This document shows, one piece after another, positions 6,507 to 15,751 of a stretch of DNA of 64,000 nt. The translations under genes and the position numbers were made by a program. Each line of letters begins with the position of its first letter. The first letter of the stretch is position 1. The notes below the pieces were generated by a model. The model saw nothing but the letters and a program-made list of their open reading frames with translations. It was not told the DNA's origin and searched no databases. The stretch covers positions 496,001 through 560,000 of the forward strand of contig NZ_JALAHQ010000002.1 of the NCBI RefSeq assembly GCF_036983985.1, given 5' to 3'. This stretch comes from Alishewanella metallidurans (GTDB taxonomy: Bacteria > Pseudomonadota > Gammaproteobacteria > Enterobacterales > Alteromonadaceae).

Positions 6507-7037
6507 TTATAGCGGTGCCCGTGGTGCTAAACTTTGATCTGCCGCAGCTGTAACTACTTCGCGTTGTTGTTGCACCAGCCAATTTAAACAAGCGGGTAAT
6601 GGTTTTGGCAAACGGGCAATACCAATGCTATCTAGCAAGTTTTTGCAATACAAACCCAACTCGGTGTCACCTAGCATTAATAAGCGGCGGCGAAAAAACA
6701 GCGTATCAGGGTCAACGCTATTGTTAATCATTGCCAAGAAATCTGCCGAGCTAGCACGTATTAGCAAATCTTGCTGCGGGCTTTGCATATCAACCTTAAG
6801 CTGCTTGCCTTGTAACTGTATGGCAAAGCTTAACTGATAGTCGCTTACCTCGATTACTACCGTTTTACCGGTTAAAAATGCCAGCTCGCCGGTTTTACAT
6901 TCTGGGCGAAAAAAGCTGTTCAGCGCCAAGGATAACAGGCTGGCTTGCAGCGGTTTGGGTGCATAGCGGTTAAGTTGTTGCATCAAAGTGGGTATACCCG
7001 CTACCAAATTATGGTTAACTCTTTTTATATCAATCAT
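6507..7037 (-). CDS. ubiT: Anaerobic ubiquinone biosynthesis accessory protein UbiT
   Basis: The protein has 176 residues with an SCP2 (sterol-carrier) lipid-binding fold over residues about 35-130. UbiT (YhbT) binds ubiquinone precursors and is required with UbiU and UbiV for O2-independent ubiquinone synthesis. Family assignment rests on the RYAPKPLQASLLSLALNSFF start, the LFFRRRLLMLGDTELGLYCKNLLDSI segment typical of UbiT, and on its position divergent from ubiU-ubiV across a 106-bp intergenic region. It is followed by hemN in what looks like a two-gene operon. Confidence 0.92.
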   Translation of the reverse strand: MIDIKRVNHNLVAGIPTLMQQLNRYAPKPLQASLLSLALNSFFRPECKTGELAFLTGKTVVIEVSDYQLSFAIQLQGKQLKVDMQSPQQDLLIRASSADFLAMINNSVDPDTLFFRRRLLMLGDTELGLYCKNLLDSIGIARLPKPLPACLNWLVQQQREVVTAAADQSLAPRAPL

Positions 7038-7143
7038 ATAGGCTTACTCCGGCGATATAGCACCCTATAATAAAACCACAGTTAACCCCGCCTGCGCTAT
7101 AACCTGTCAGAGGTAGCAAGGTGGCAGCAACCTCAGGAACACT

Positions 7144-8136
7144 ATGGAACTGTTATGTCCGGCCGGAAGCATGCCAGCCTTAATCGCCGCAATTGAAAAC
7201 GGTGCCGACGCGGTGTATGTGGGTTTAAAAGACGATACTAATGCCCGCCATTTTGCCGGCTTAAATTTTGATCAAGGCAAATTAGAACAGGCGGTGCGTT
7301 ATGTGCACCAGCATGGCAAAAAAATACATGTCGCTATTAATACTTTTGCCCACCCCGATAACTGGCAGCGCTGGCAACATGCGGTAGATAGCGCGGTTGC
7401 CGCCGGTGTTGACGTGCTTATTATTGCCGACATGGCCGTATTGGCCTACGCCGCCGAACGTTACCCTTATGTAGAACGGCATTTATCGGTGCAAGCGTCG
7501 GCCACCAATGCCGCTGCTATTGAGTTTTATCGCCAGTTTGGCGTTAGCCGCGTGGTGCTACCGCGGGTGTTATCGTTACAACAAGTGCGCGCTTTGGCCC
7601 GTAGCTGCGATGTCGATTTAGAAGTATTTGCCTTTGGTAGCTTATGCATTATGGCCGAAGGCCGTTGTTATTTAAGCTCGTATATGACCGGTGAATCACC
7701 CAATACTGCGGGTGCCTGTTCGCCCGCTGCTTTTGTGCGCTGGGACGAGCAAGATGGCCATTTAGAATCACGTTTAAACGGCATTTTAATTGACCGTTTT
7801 GCGCCAAATGAAACTGCAGGTTACCCTACGTTGTGCAAAGGCCGTTTTACGGTCGGCGAAGACACCTACCACGCGCTGGAAGAACCTACTAGCTTGAATA
7901 CCCTAGATATTTTACCGCAATTACACGCCGAGGGCATTAAGTCGTTAAAAATAGAAGGCCGGCAGCGCAGCCCGGCTTATGTCGCGCAAATTACTCAAGT
8001 ATGGCGCGCCGCCATTGATGCGGTAATGAAAGATCCTGAGCATTTCGCGGTGCAAAACCATTGGCAGCAAACCTTAGCCGGTTTATCTGAAGGCAGCCAA
8101 ACTACCCTTGGCGCTTATCATCGAAAATGGAAATAA
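7144..8136 (+). CDS. ubiU: O2-independent ubiquinone hydroxylase subunit UbiU (peptidase U32 family)
   Basis: The protein has 330 residues and begins MELLCPAGSM as U32-family proteins do. The four [4Fe-4S] cysteines known for UbiU are found at C168, C175, C192 and C231, matching the E. coli spacing. UbiU-UbiV form a heterodimer that hydroxylates the ubiquinone ring using prephenate as oxygen donor instead of O2. It is followed by ubiV after 4 bp. The divergent arrangement with ubiT suggests a shared control region at 7038-7143, in which a TATAAT (7066-7071) is visible but no clear FNR box. Confidence 0.95.
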   Translation: MELLCPAGSMPALIAAIENGADAVYVGLKDDTNARHFAGLNFDQGKLEQAVRYVHQHGKKIHVAINTFAHPDNWQRWQHAVDSAVAAGVDVLIIADMAVLAYAAERYPYVERHLSVQASATNAAAIEFYRQFGVSRVVLPRVLSLQQVRALARSCDVDLEVFAFGSLCIMAEGRCYLSSYMTGESPNTAGACSPAAFVRWDEQDGHLESRLNGILIDRFAPNETAGYPTLCKGRFTVGEDTYHALEEPTSLNTLDILPQLHAEGIKSLKIEGRQRSPAYVAQITQVWRAAIDAVMKDPEHFAVQNHWQQTLAGLSEGSQTTLGAYHRKWK

Positions 8137-8140
8137 CGCT

Positions 8141-9013
8141 ATGAAATTCTCATTAGGGCCGGTGCAATATTTTTGGCCTAAAGCGCAAATGCAGCAATTT
8201 TATCAAGATGCCGCCGATAGCAGTGTAGATATTGTTTACCTAGGCGAAACCGTATGCAGCAAACGGCGTGAATTAAAATTTGAAGACTATATGGCCATAG
8301 GCCATATGTTACGTGACGCTGGCAAGCAAGTGTGCTTATCGTCGATGACCTTGTACGAAGCACCGAATGAGCTGCGCGAGCTGCGTAAATATATCGACAA
8401 TGGTGAGTTTTCAGTTGAAGCCAATGACGTTGGCGCAATTGCTATGTTGCAAGAAAAAGCCTTGCCGTTTGTCGCAGGTGCGGCCATTAACTGTTATAAC
8501 CAGCATAGCCTGCGCCGCTTAGTTGGCATGGGCTTAACCCGCTGGGTAATGCCGGTAGAGTTATCGCAACATTGGTTAGATACGCTATTAAGCCAAAGTG
8601 TTATTCAAGATATTCGCGATTGCTTTGAAACCGAAGTATTTGCCTTTGGCCATTTGCCGTTAGCATGGAGCGGCCGTTGCTTTACTGCACGTTCAGAAAA
8701 CCGCGCCAAAGATCAATGTGAGCTGTGCTGCATTAAATACCCACAAGGGCGCGAAGTAGCTAGCCAAGATGGGACCTCGGTATTTGTGTTAAATGGTATT
8801 CAAACCCAGTCTGGTTACTGTTATAACCTTATAAACCAATTACCTACTATGCAGGGCATGGTAGATGTAGTACGGTTAAGCCCACAAGTAACAGGCACCT
8901 TTGATTGGTTAGAGAAATTTAAAGCCAATCTTAACGGTAATGCACCGCAAGCCCTTTCAAAAACCGATAGCAATGGCTATTGGCTTAGCTTAGCCGGCAT
9001 GGCCAGTGGTTAA
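8141..9013 (+). CDS. ubiV: O2-independent ubiquinone hydroxylase subunit UbiV (peptidase U32 family)
   Basis: The protein has 290 residues from ATG 8141. This start is preferred over an upstream in-frame codon because it begins MKFSLGPVQYFWPK like other UbiV proteins and lies 4 bp after the ubiU stop. Cysteines C39, C180, C193 and C197 match the [4Fe-4S] ligands of E. coli UbiV. It is the partner of UbiU in anaerobic ubiquinone ring hydroxylation. moaB follows after 15 bp, so ubiU-ubiV-moaB probably form one transcript tying anaerobic quinone synthesis to molybdenum-cofactor supply. Confidence 0.95.
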   Translation: MKFSLGPVQYFWPKAQMQQFYQDAADSSVDIVYLGETVCSKRRELKFEDYMAIGHMLRDAGKQVCLSSMTLYEAPNELRELRKYIDNGEFSVEANDVGAIAMLQEKALPFVAGAAINCYNQHSLRRLVGMGLTRWVMPVELSQHWLDTLLSQSVIQDIRDCFETEVFAFGHLPLAWSGRCFTARSENRAKDQCELCCIKYPQGREVASQDGTSVFVLNGIQTQSGYCYNLINQLPTMQGMVDVVRLSPQVTGTFDWLEKFKANLNGNAPQALSKTDSNGYWLSLAGMASG

Positions 9014-9028
9014 TTTTCAGGATAAATA

Positions 9029-9565
9029 ATGACTCCACACAGTACTAAAATTGGCATAGTAACGGTTAGCGATCGCGCCAGCGCGGGCGAGTATCAAGAC
9101 TTATCGGGCCAAGCAATTATCGACACCTTAAACGACTATTTAACCAGTGAATGGCAGGCGGAATATCGGCTTATTCCGGATGAGCGTGAGCTAATAGCAC
9201 AAACCCTAATAGAACTGGCTGATGAGTCTGGTTGCTGTTTAATTGTTACCACCGGTGGCACTGGGCCATCAAAGCGTGACGTTACCCCAGAAGCTACCGA
9301 AGCGGTGTGTGATCGCCTAATGCCAGGTTTTGGCGAGCTAATGCGTACTGAGTCATTAAAGTATGTGCCAACGGCCATTTTATCACGGCAAACGGCGGGC
9401 CTACGTGGCAGCTGCTTAATAATTAACTTACCGGGTAAGCCCAAGGCAATTCGCCAATGCTTAGATGCGGTGTTCCCTGCGGTGCCTTATTGCATTGATT
9501 TAATGGATGGGCCCTATTTAACCTGCAACGAGCAAGTAATAAAACCATTTCGGCCGAAAAGCTAA
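9029..9565 (+). CDS. moaB: Molybdopterin biosynthesis protein MoaB
   Basis: The protein has 178 residues and the MoaB/MogA fold. TTGGTGPSKRDVTPEAT around residue 76 is the family's substrate-binding signature, and the loop LPGKPKAIRQCL near residue 136 is also typical. MoaB/MogA-type enzymes adenylylate molybdopterin before molybdenum insertion; E. coli MoaB itself is of uncertain importance next to MogA. It lies in the probable ubiUV operon and close to nitrate transporters and moeB, consistent with demand for molybdenum cofactor by a nitrate reductase encoded elsewhere. Confidence 0.93.
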   Translation: MTPHSTKIGIVTVSDRASAGEYQDLSGQAIIDTLNDYLTSEWQAEYRLIPDERELIAQTLIELADESGCCLIVTTGGTGPSKRDVTPEATEAVCDRLMPGFGELMRTESLKYVPTAILSRQTAGLRGSCLIINLPGKPKAIRQCLDAVFPAVPYCIDLMDGPYLTCNEQVIKPFRPKS

Positions 9566-9600
9566 TTAGCCCTATTAGCGTCTAATTAAAAATAGAGATA

Positions 9601-11331
9601 TTAACGGCGAATTAAAAATAGCCATACCAATAACAGCAAGGTTACAAACCAAAAGCCTGATAATAGTTGCCAAAACAATAGCGGGTTAGCTTTGCGTTCT
9701 TGCTTTACCTCTTCGTGCAAAAATGCGGGGTTTGGCTGCTGCAAGTCACGCAGTAAGCTAGTAATACTTTGATAGCGTTCAGCGAGATCTAGGCTTACAC
9801 CTTTTTGTAACGCACGGTCAAACCAGGTTGGTATAACGGGGTTAAATTGGCTAGCACTTAGGTAGCGTAATTTGTCGTAATCGCGTGCAGTGCGACACTG
9901 CTCTACCTTATCGCCATAGGGTAAATATCCACCGCTAAATAGCTCATAGGTAATGGTGGCTAAAGCGTAAATATCGCCCTGAACACCCGAGTTGTGGCCT
10001 AATAAATAATGTGGATCAGAATATACCGCTGTGCCTAAGGCAGCGTCTTGCTGCAGTGGGCTGTATATTTCGGCTAGCCCCGCCACATATACCGAGCCAA
10101 AATCGACAATTTTTAAACTGCCATCGGCTAGATAAATAATATTACCCGGTTTTAAATCTTGATGTACCGCGCCCATCCGATGAAAAGCTTTTAAGCCTTC
10201 GGCTATCTGTTTTACCAGCTTTATTGCCTGTGACGGTTTTAACGGTTTGGCTTGCAACTCTAGCCACTGCTCAAGATCTTGGCCGTTTAAATGCTCCATT
10301 AAATAATATAAAAACGTGCGTGGCCGACATTGGCGAATAACCTTAACCACGTATGGGCTTTGAATGCGCAGACCAATCCATTCTTCGCGAATAAAACGGT
10401 CAATGTATAAGGCATCATCGTCGTAGTTTATCGACGGGCATTTCAGCACGTACTCTTTGCCATCAAGTTCATCTGCAACCAAATACAAATGGCTGCGGCT
10501 ACTGGCAAATAAGGTTTTTATTACTTTATAGCCATCCAGTTTCATGCCAGGGTTTAACGCCGGCGGAAAGGGTAAACGGGTTAGCGTTTGGTTTAAATCA
10601 TCAAAGCTTTGTTCGGGTATGGCTTCTACGTTTATCACTATGGCACTTAAGTTATCATCGCTGCGATTTGTTTTAGCCAAGGCGAGCAAGCTATCGCAGC
10701 ACTGCTTGGCATCACTAATTTGCGATAATTGCTGCTGTAAAACACTATCGTTAATAAAGTCGCTGATACCGTCAGAGCATAGTAAAAACCGATCGCCGGC
10801 TTGAATGCTAATGCTGCCCTGCTGCGCTTTTACTTGCGCATCCATACCTAGCGCGCGGCCTAAAAACTGGCGCTGTTCAGACAATACCGTGGTGTGATCT
10901 TCTGATAACTGCTTTAAAACGCCAGTACGCCAATGGTATAGCCGACTGTCGCCGATATGAAAAAAGTGCGCGGTTTGTGATTTCAACACTAGCGCAGTAA
11001 AGGTAGTAAGAAAGCCTTTTTGTTGCTGACTAAAACTATGACTTAGCTCGTATAATTCATTATTAATGGTCGCCAGTAGCTGCTCGGCACTGTAAGTTAC
11101 CGACCAGCTATCAGGCGTTTGCATATACTCTTGGCAAAAACGCTGCACTGCCGTTTTACTGGCTTGTTGCCCCGCCTCTGCAGTACTAACCCCGTCGGCG
11201 ACCACAAAACAGGCGCCCTTAAAGGTAAGCAAGTGGGTATCGTCAGGCACATTACAGGCAACCGCATCTTCATTTATCGGCTTGATACCTGCGTTAGTGC
11301 CGCTGGCTAGGCTTAGTTTAAGCTGCTGCAT
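9601..11331 (-). CDS. Fused PP2C-type phosphatase / Ser-Thr protein kinase with C-terminal membrane anchor
   Basis: The protein has 576 residues from ATG 11331, chosen because an AGGTGG ribosome-binding site sits just before it; a GTG two codons upstream overlaps that site. Residues about 1-235 are a PP2C phosphatase (NEDAV, VADGVSTAEAG, GDSRLYHW, CSDGISDF, DDNLSAIV). Residues about 265-530 are a kinase with invariant Lys in VLKCPS, catalytic HQDLKPGNI (Gln in place of the usual Arg) and DFGSV. A single membrane helix ends the protein at LFLIRR. It follows the NarK-type gene by 52 bp on the same strand; the neighbourhood suggests control of nitrate uptake or assimilation, but the substrate is unknown. 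Confidence 0.92.
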   Translation of the reverse strand: MQQLKLSLASGTNAGIKPINEDAVACNVPDDTHLLTFKGACFVVADGVSTAEAGQQASKTAVQRFCQEYMQTPDSWSVTYSAEQLLATINNELYELSHSFSQQQKGFLTTFTALVLKSQTAHFFHIGDSRLYHWRTGVLKQLSEDHTTVLSEQRQFLGRALGMDAQVKAQQGSISIQAGDRFLLCSDGISDFINDSVLQQQLSQISDAKQCCDSLLALAKTNRSDDNLSAIVINVEAIPEQSFDDLNQTLTRLPFPPALNPGMKLDGYKVIKTLFASSRSHLYLVADELDGKEYVLKCPSINYDDDALYIDRFIREEWIGLRIQSPYVVKVIRQCRPRTFLYYLMEHLNGQDLEQWLELQAKPLKPSQAIKLVKQIAEGLKAFHRMGAVHQDLKPGNIIYLADGSLKIVDFGSVYVAGLAEIYSPLQQDAALGTAVYSDPHYLLGHNSGVQGDIYALATITYELFSGGYLPYGDKVEQCRTARDYDKLRYLSASQFNPVIPTWFDRALQKGVSLDLAERYQSITSLLRDLQQPNPAFLHEEVKQERKANPLLFWQLLSGFWFVTLLLLVWLFLIRR

Positions 11332-11383
11332 ACCCACCTTTAATGTTGCTGTTAAAACGGGACTTTATTTATGCCATACTGAT

Positions 11384-12877
11384 TTAGCCGACACTAATAC
11401 GGTGCACCGTGCCGTCTTCACCAATTTCAGTAATATGACCTTTGGGGTCGTCTAAAAACATTACCGCAAATAGCCCTACCAGTGCTGAAGCTGCAATAAC
11501 ATAGAAAAAGTTACTGTAGCTCACGTAACTTAACACCGTTAAATAAATTACCGCACCAACGTTACCATAAGCACCGGCCATACCGGCAATTTGGCCGGTC
11601 ATGCTGCGTTTAATCAGTGGCACTATAGCAAATACCGCGCCTTCACCGGCTTGCACAAAGAAGCTACAAGCCATAGTGGCAAATACCGCTAGTGGGATCC
11701 ACCAATGGCTGTCCATTAAACCCATCACAAAATAGCCCGATGCCAAACCAGCAATTAAAATTAACATACTTTTGCGTCGGCCAAATTTATCAGAAAACCA
11801 GCCGCCCATTGGTCGTGAAACTAAATTCATAAAGGCAAAACCCGATGCCAATAAACCCGCTTCAATAGCGGTTAAGCCTTCAAAGGTTTCTAAGAAATAC
11901 AGCGGCAACATTGACACTACCGCTAGCTCAGAGCCAAAGGTAGCAAAATAGGCCACGTTAAGTATGGCAACTTGTTTAAAGCTGTATTTATCTGCCTCGG
12001 GTACGCCAGTGCGTAAATGCTCGGCGTTAATGCGCCATGTTTGCTGTGTTTGCAGTACAAGCAAAACGGCCAGTAACGCCCACAATGCATACATCATATT
12101 AATAGAAAACAAATTTACGCCAGAAGGTGATAAGCGCCACGCCAACATGCCTAATGCTAAATGCATAGGAATATTCATTAGCATAAGCAAATACAGATCG
12201 CGCCAGCTAGTTACTACCATAGCACCGGTTTTTTTCGGTTTAAAATATACCGACCCCTTGGGCGTATTGCGGGCAAAATAGTAGAAAACTAAGGCGTAAA
12301 CGGCACTGATCACACCAACAGACGCAATAGCATAGCGCCAGCCATCTTCGCCACCAAAGGTCAGTGCTAATGCAGGTAGTGTCATCGCAGCAGCGGCCGA
12401 ACCAAAGTTACCCCAGCCACCATAGATACCTTCAGCCGTACCTACTTGATGATGCGGAAACCACTCCCCCACCAAGCGAATGCCGATAACAAAACCAGCA
12501 CCGACAAAGCCAAGTAAAAAACGGAACATCGCAAGTGCCGCATAGGTTTGCGCAAAGGCAAAACCAATACACAGCAACGCGGATATAAATAGTACCACGG
12601 TATAAATAATACGTGGGCCGTAACGGTCAACCAGCATTCCCACCACAATACGCGCCGGAATAGTCATGGCCACGTTTAAAATAAGCAGGGCTTTAATTTG
12701 CGCATCGGTTAAGGCTAACGCTTCTTTAATATGAATAAGTAAAGGCGCATGGGCAAACCAGATAACAAAGGTTAAAAAGAATGCAAACCAAGTAAGGTGT
12801 AACATTTTGATTTTTTGCTCGGCAAAGTTTAGTAGCTTTATGCCACCATTATCTTGCCCAGAAGCTGCAGTGCCCAT
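11384..12877 (-). CDS. narK: NarK/NasA-type nitrate/nitrite MFS transporter
   Basis: The protein has 497 residues and 12 predicted membrane segments. Family motifs are visible: FVIWFAHAPLL in helix 1, the GMLVDRYGPR loop, and the nitrate signature regions GGWGNFGSAAAA in helix 5 and AGMAGAYGNVGAV in helix 11. It has an unusually strong AGGAGG ribosome-binding site. An FNR-like box and matching -10 at 12955-12914 precede it. The kinase/phosphatase gene follows closely. A role in nitrate/nitrite exchange during anaerobic respiration, or nitrate uptake for assimilation, is expected; direction cannot be told from sequence. Confidence 0.93.
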   Translation of the reverse strand: MGTAASGQDNGGIKLLNFAEQKIKMLHLTWFAFFLTFVIWFAHAPLLIHIKEALALTDAQIKALLILNVAMTIPARIVVGMLVDRYGPRIIYTVVLFISALLCIGFAFAQTYAALAMFRFLLGFVGAGFVIGIRLVGEWFPHHQVGTAEGIYGGWGNFGSAAAAMTLPALALTFGGEDGWRYAIASVGVISAVYALVFYYFARNTPKGSVYFKPKKTGAMVVTSWRDLYLLMLMNIPMHLALGMLAWRLSPSGVNLFSINMMYALWALLAVLLVLQTQQTWRINAEHLRTGVPEADKYSFKQVAILNVAYFATFGSELAVVSMLPLYFLETFEGLTAIEAGLLASGFAFMNLVSRPMGGWFSDKFGRRKSMLILIAGLASGYFVMGLMDSHWWIPLAVFATMACSFFVQAGEGAVFAIVPLIKRSMTGQIAGMAGAYGNVGAVIYLTVLSYVSYSNFFYVIAASALVGLFAVMFLDDPKGHITEIGEDGTVHRISVG

Positions 12878-12913
12878 AATATCCTCCTACGGATACCTAA
12901 ATAAACTTTAGCA

Positions 12914-12955
12914 AGTGTAAAGACTAAATAAGCCGAAATCATTGATGCAAAACAA
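12914..12955 (-). promoter_or_regulatory. FNR-type class II promoter of the narK gene
   Basis: TTGATGCAAAACAA (12942-12955 on the plus strand) matches the FNR consensus TTGAT-N4-ATCAA at 9 of 10 positions. Toward narK, a TACACT -10 box lies at 12919-12914, predicting transcription start near 12907, so the box centre falls at about -41.5, the class II activation distance. The rest of the 300-bp interval 12878-13177 holds no gene; a second TACACT at 13159-13164 may serve the opposite gene. Confidence 0.7.
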
Positions 12956-13177
12956 AGCCACAACATCACTTTTATTAATAAAAATAGGCAGATACCACTA
13001 ATTTGGTAAGCAATAACCTAACGTACAGCCACAGTTAATCGCCAGCCGCTACCCATAAAGTGATAGTTAAAAACACTGACGTTTAGTAAATTGCGCGTTA
13101 GAGGTACACCCTTAGAAGCTGCTGCGCTACTGCGTTTAGGCGTTAGAATAAAACCACTTACACTGTAGGAGCCAACT

Positions 13178-14494
13178 ATGCTTCTTTCTGCACCGGCCAA
13201 TACTCTGCCCCAAGCCACGCTTAACGGTGCGCGGCGTGCATTGCTTATGGCAACTTTGGCGTTTGCAGCCTGCTTTTCGGTTTGGACGTTATACGCAGTA
13301 ATGGGCTTAACACTGCGTCAGCAATTGACACTATCGGCAACGGAGTACGGCATTTTATTAGCCACACCGATATTAAGTGGCGCGCTGTTTCGCATTCCGC
13401 TGGGGCTAATGGCCGACCGCTACCGCGCACGAAACTTATGGGGCTATTTAATGCTCGCCGTATTACCGGCTTTAGCATTGCTGCCACAAATTAGCAGTTA
13501 CAGCGGCTATTTATGCTTGGGTTTATGGTTTGGTATTAGCGGCGGCGCGTTTACGCTGGGTATACGCTATGTCTCAGACTGGTTTAGTTCAGACCGGCAA
13601 GGCTTAGCACTGGGGTTATTTGGTGTGGGTAATGCCGGTGTAGCACTTACCTTTATTTTAGTGCCATTAATACAACATTATGCTGGCTGGAACTGGATTG
13701 GCCCCATATACGCAGTGGGTTTAGCTTTTATTGCACTACTGTTTTTCGTACTAGCGCCAACCTTACCCCTAGCCTATCGCGCCACAACCGCACAGCCTAA
13801 CGCTTCGGCATTAAACTTAAAGCAATTAGTTAGCGATGCCAGAATTTGGCGTTTTGGCCTGTATTATTACTTTGTATTTGGTAGTTTTTTAGCCCTACTG
13901 TTGTGGCTACCGCAGTATTATATGCAGGCGTATCAAATGACTGAGCCGCAAGCAATGGCATTTACGCTGTTTTTTGTTGCTACCTCCAGTATGATACGCG
14001 CACTAGGTGGCTGGTTTGCCGATCGCTACGGCGGCCGTGCGGTAAACTGGGGCGTATTCTGGGTATGCATTGTCTGTTTGTTTTTCTTGAGTTATCCCCC
14101 CACTACTTTAGTGATCCACGGTGTAGAAAAGGACGTGCAACTAGAAATTTCAATGAATGTCTGGTGGTTTACGCTACTTATTTTTATTATTGGCGTAGCC
14201 CAAGGGCTTGGCCGAGCTAGCGTATATAAAGTATTACATGATTATTATCCGCGCCATATGGGTAGTGCTGGTGGCTTTGTTGGTGCCATTGGTGCACTAG
14301 GTGGCTGCACGCTGCCAATATTGTTTGGTATGGCACAAGATATTCTCGGTATTGTTACCGGCTGCTTTATGATTTTGTATGGCGTGTTAGCGCTGTGCAT
14401 GATTACCATGTTTTTTGCTAATCAGGCTGCGCGCTATCAATATAAGCTACACCGCGCTCGCGAACATAATTTTTTACTGGACGAGGATGACTAA
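13178..14494 (+). CDS. narK: NarK-type nitrate/nitrite MFS transporter
   Basis: The protein has 438 residues and 12 predicted membrane segments and belongs to the nitrate/nitrite porter family: SVWTLYAVMGLTLRQQL in helix 1, GLMADRYRAR loop, GLFGVGNAGVALTF in helix 5 and AGGFVGAIGALGGCTLP in helix 11. A TAGGAG ribosome-binding site sets the ATG at 13178. It is divergent from the other NarK gene across 300 bp. Its stop overlaps the nnrS start (TAATG), so it is cotranscribed with nnrS. Two different NarK types side by side often represent a nitrate/proton symporter and a nitrate/nitrite antiporter, but which is which is not decided here. Confidence 0.92.
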   Translation: MLLSAPANTLPQATLNGARRALLMATLAFAACFSVWTLYAVMGLTLRQQLTLSATEYGILLATPILSGALFRIPLGLMADRYRARNLWGYLMLAVLPALALLPQISSYSGYLCLGLWFGISGGAFTLGIRYVSDWFSSDRQGLALGLFGVGNAGVALTFILVPLIQHYAGWNWIGPIYAVGLAFIALLFFVLAPTLPLAYRATTAQPNASALNLKQLVSDARIWRFGLYYYFVFGSFLALLLWLPQYYMQAYQMTEPQAMAFTLFFVATSSMIRALGGWFADRYGGRAVNWGVFWVCIVCLFFLSYPPTTLVIHGVEKDVQLEISMNVWWFTLLIFIIGVAQGLGRASVYKVLHDYYPRHMGSAGGFVGAIGALGGCTLPILFGMAQDILGIVTGCFMILYGVLALCMITMFFANQAARYQYKLHRAREHNFLLDEDD

Positions 14495-15696
14495 TGCAAA
14501 TCACCGATCTAGCCACTGAGCAAAAGCTATCACCGCTGCTGCGTCAGGCGTTTAGACCCATGTTTTTATTTGGCGCAGCTTTTAGCGCCATTGCTATATT
14601 ACTTTGGGTATTAGCGCTCACTGGCAATATTCAGTTAACGCCATTTCGTGACGTAATGTTTTGGCATAGCCATGAAATGATCTTTGGCTTTGTTAGTGCC
14701 ATCATCGTAGGCTTTTTACTTACAGCAGTGCAAAACTGGAGTGGCCTGCGCGCCACTCACGGTAAAACACTCTTCGTTATTGTTGCACTGTGGTTTAGCG
14801 CTAGGTTGTTGCTGTTATTTGGCGCCGGCTTACCACTATGGTTAGTGGCTGGCGTTGACCTACTATTTTTACCGTTATCCGCCGTTTTACTCGCGATACC
14901 GCTAGTTAAAACTGGGCAAAAACGTAACCTGTTTTTTATACCGGTATTATTACTAATCACCGCATGTAACGCGTTAATGTATATCGGCGTGGCGTACAAC
15001 CGTTATGACATTCAGCAACTGGGCAGCCAAAACGCGGTGTGGTTAATTACCTTGTTAATGGCAATTGTCGGTGGCCGCGTGCTGCCAATGTTTACCGCTA
15101 ATGGCACACAAACGAAAAAAGCGGAAGCCATAATTTGGGTTGACCGCATTGCACTAACTTCGTTATGGCTTATTTTTGCGCTGCACTTTTTAAACATAGC
15201 GACACGCTTACCTAGTTTGGCAATCAGTATCTTGTTTGCTATTAGTGCCATTTTTACTGCGATACGCTGTTTTCGCTGGAAATTTTGGCTCACCGTTAAG
15301 GTGCCATTACTTTGGTCGTTACATATTGCCTATTGGTGTATTCCGATTGGCTTAGCCTTATACAGTGCACGTTATGCTGGCGTTAATATTAGCAATAGCA
15401 TAGCGCTGCATACCCTGACTGCCGGCGCTATGGGTTCAATGATTCTATCGATGATGGCGCGGGTATCATTAGGCCACAGTGGCCGAGTATTAAAACCTAA
15501 AACTATTATGTCGCTGGCGTTTATCTTAGTTATTATTGCCGCCATTAGCCGCACCGTGCTGATTGGCTTTTGGCCAGAGCAAACCATGCAATGGTTATGG
15601 TTAGCGGCTATTGGCTGGGTAACCGCCTATACCTTGTATGTGATAGTGTATTTTCCAGTGCTGACGACACCAAGACCCGATGGTCGTCCGGGTTAA
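14494..15696 (+). CDS. nnrS: NnrS family heme-copper membrane protein
   Basis: The protein has 400 residues with about 12 hydrophobic segments. The NnrS hallmarks are visible: FRPMFLFGAAFSAIA near the N-terminus, FWHSHEMIFGF near residue 55 with likely metal-ligand histidines, GGRVLPMFTANG and GSMILSMMARVSLGHSGR. NnrS proteins contain heme and copper, are linked to denitrification and nitric-oxide stress, and protect cells from NO-related iron chelation. It overlaps the end of the NarK gene by one base, and norR and ytfE lie downstream in the same block. Confidence 0.93.
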   Translation: MQITDLATEQKLSPLLRQAFRPMFLFGAAFSAIAILLWVLALTGNIQLTPFRDVMFWHSHEMIFGFVSAIIVGFLLTAVQNWSGLRATHGKTLFVIVALWFSARLLLLFGAGLPLWLVAGVDLLFLPLSAVLLAIPLVKTGQKRNLFFIPVLLLITACNALMYIGVAYNRYDIQQLGSQNAVWLITLLMAIVGGRVLPMFTANGTQTKKAEAIIWVDRIALTSLWLIFALHFLNIATRLPSLAISILFAISAIFTAIRCFRWKFWLTVKVPLLWSLHIAYWCIPIGLALYSARYAGVNISNSIALHTLTAGAMGSMILSMMARVSLGHSGRVLKPKTIMSLAFILVIIAAISRTVLIGFWPEQTMQWLWLAAIGWVTAYTLYVIVYFPVLTTPRPDGRPG

Positions 15697-15711
15697 GCCG
15701 ACAAGACAAAA

Positions 15712-15749
15712 CGCAGTAGCTTACCTATGAAGAGGTAAACACTACTGCG
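15712..15749 (+). terminator. Terminator after nnrS
   Basis: An extended hairpin (CGCAGTAG ... CTACTGCG outer stem, TTACCT/AGGTAA inner stem) 15 bp after the nnrS stop is followed by CTTTG. It is immediately followed by the FNR box of the next gene. Confidence 0.7.
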
Positions 15750-15751
15750 CT

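Noticed and set aside
7038..7143. FNR box in the ubiT/ubiU intergenic region
   Set aside because: No TTGAT-N4-ATCAA match with fewer than two mismatches could be found by eye.
8108..8140. Earlier start for ubiV inside the end of ubiU
   Set aside because: ATG 8141 gives the family-typical N-terminus and the known cysteine numbering (C39, C180, C193, C197).
13018..13218. 66-codon minus-strand frame overlapping the start of the plus-strand NarK gene
   Set aside because: It covers the promoter and ribosome-binding site of that gene and shows no family resemblance.
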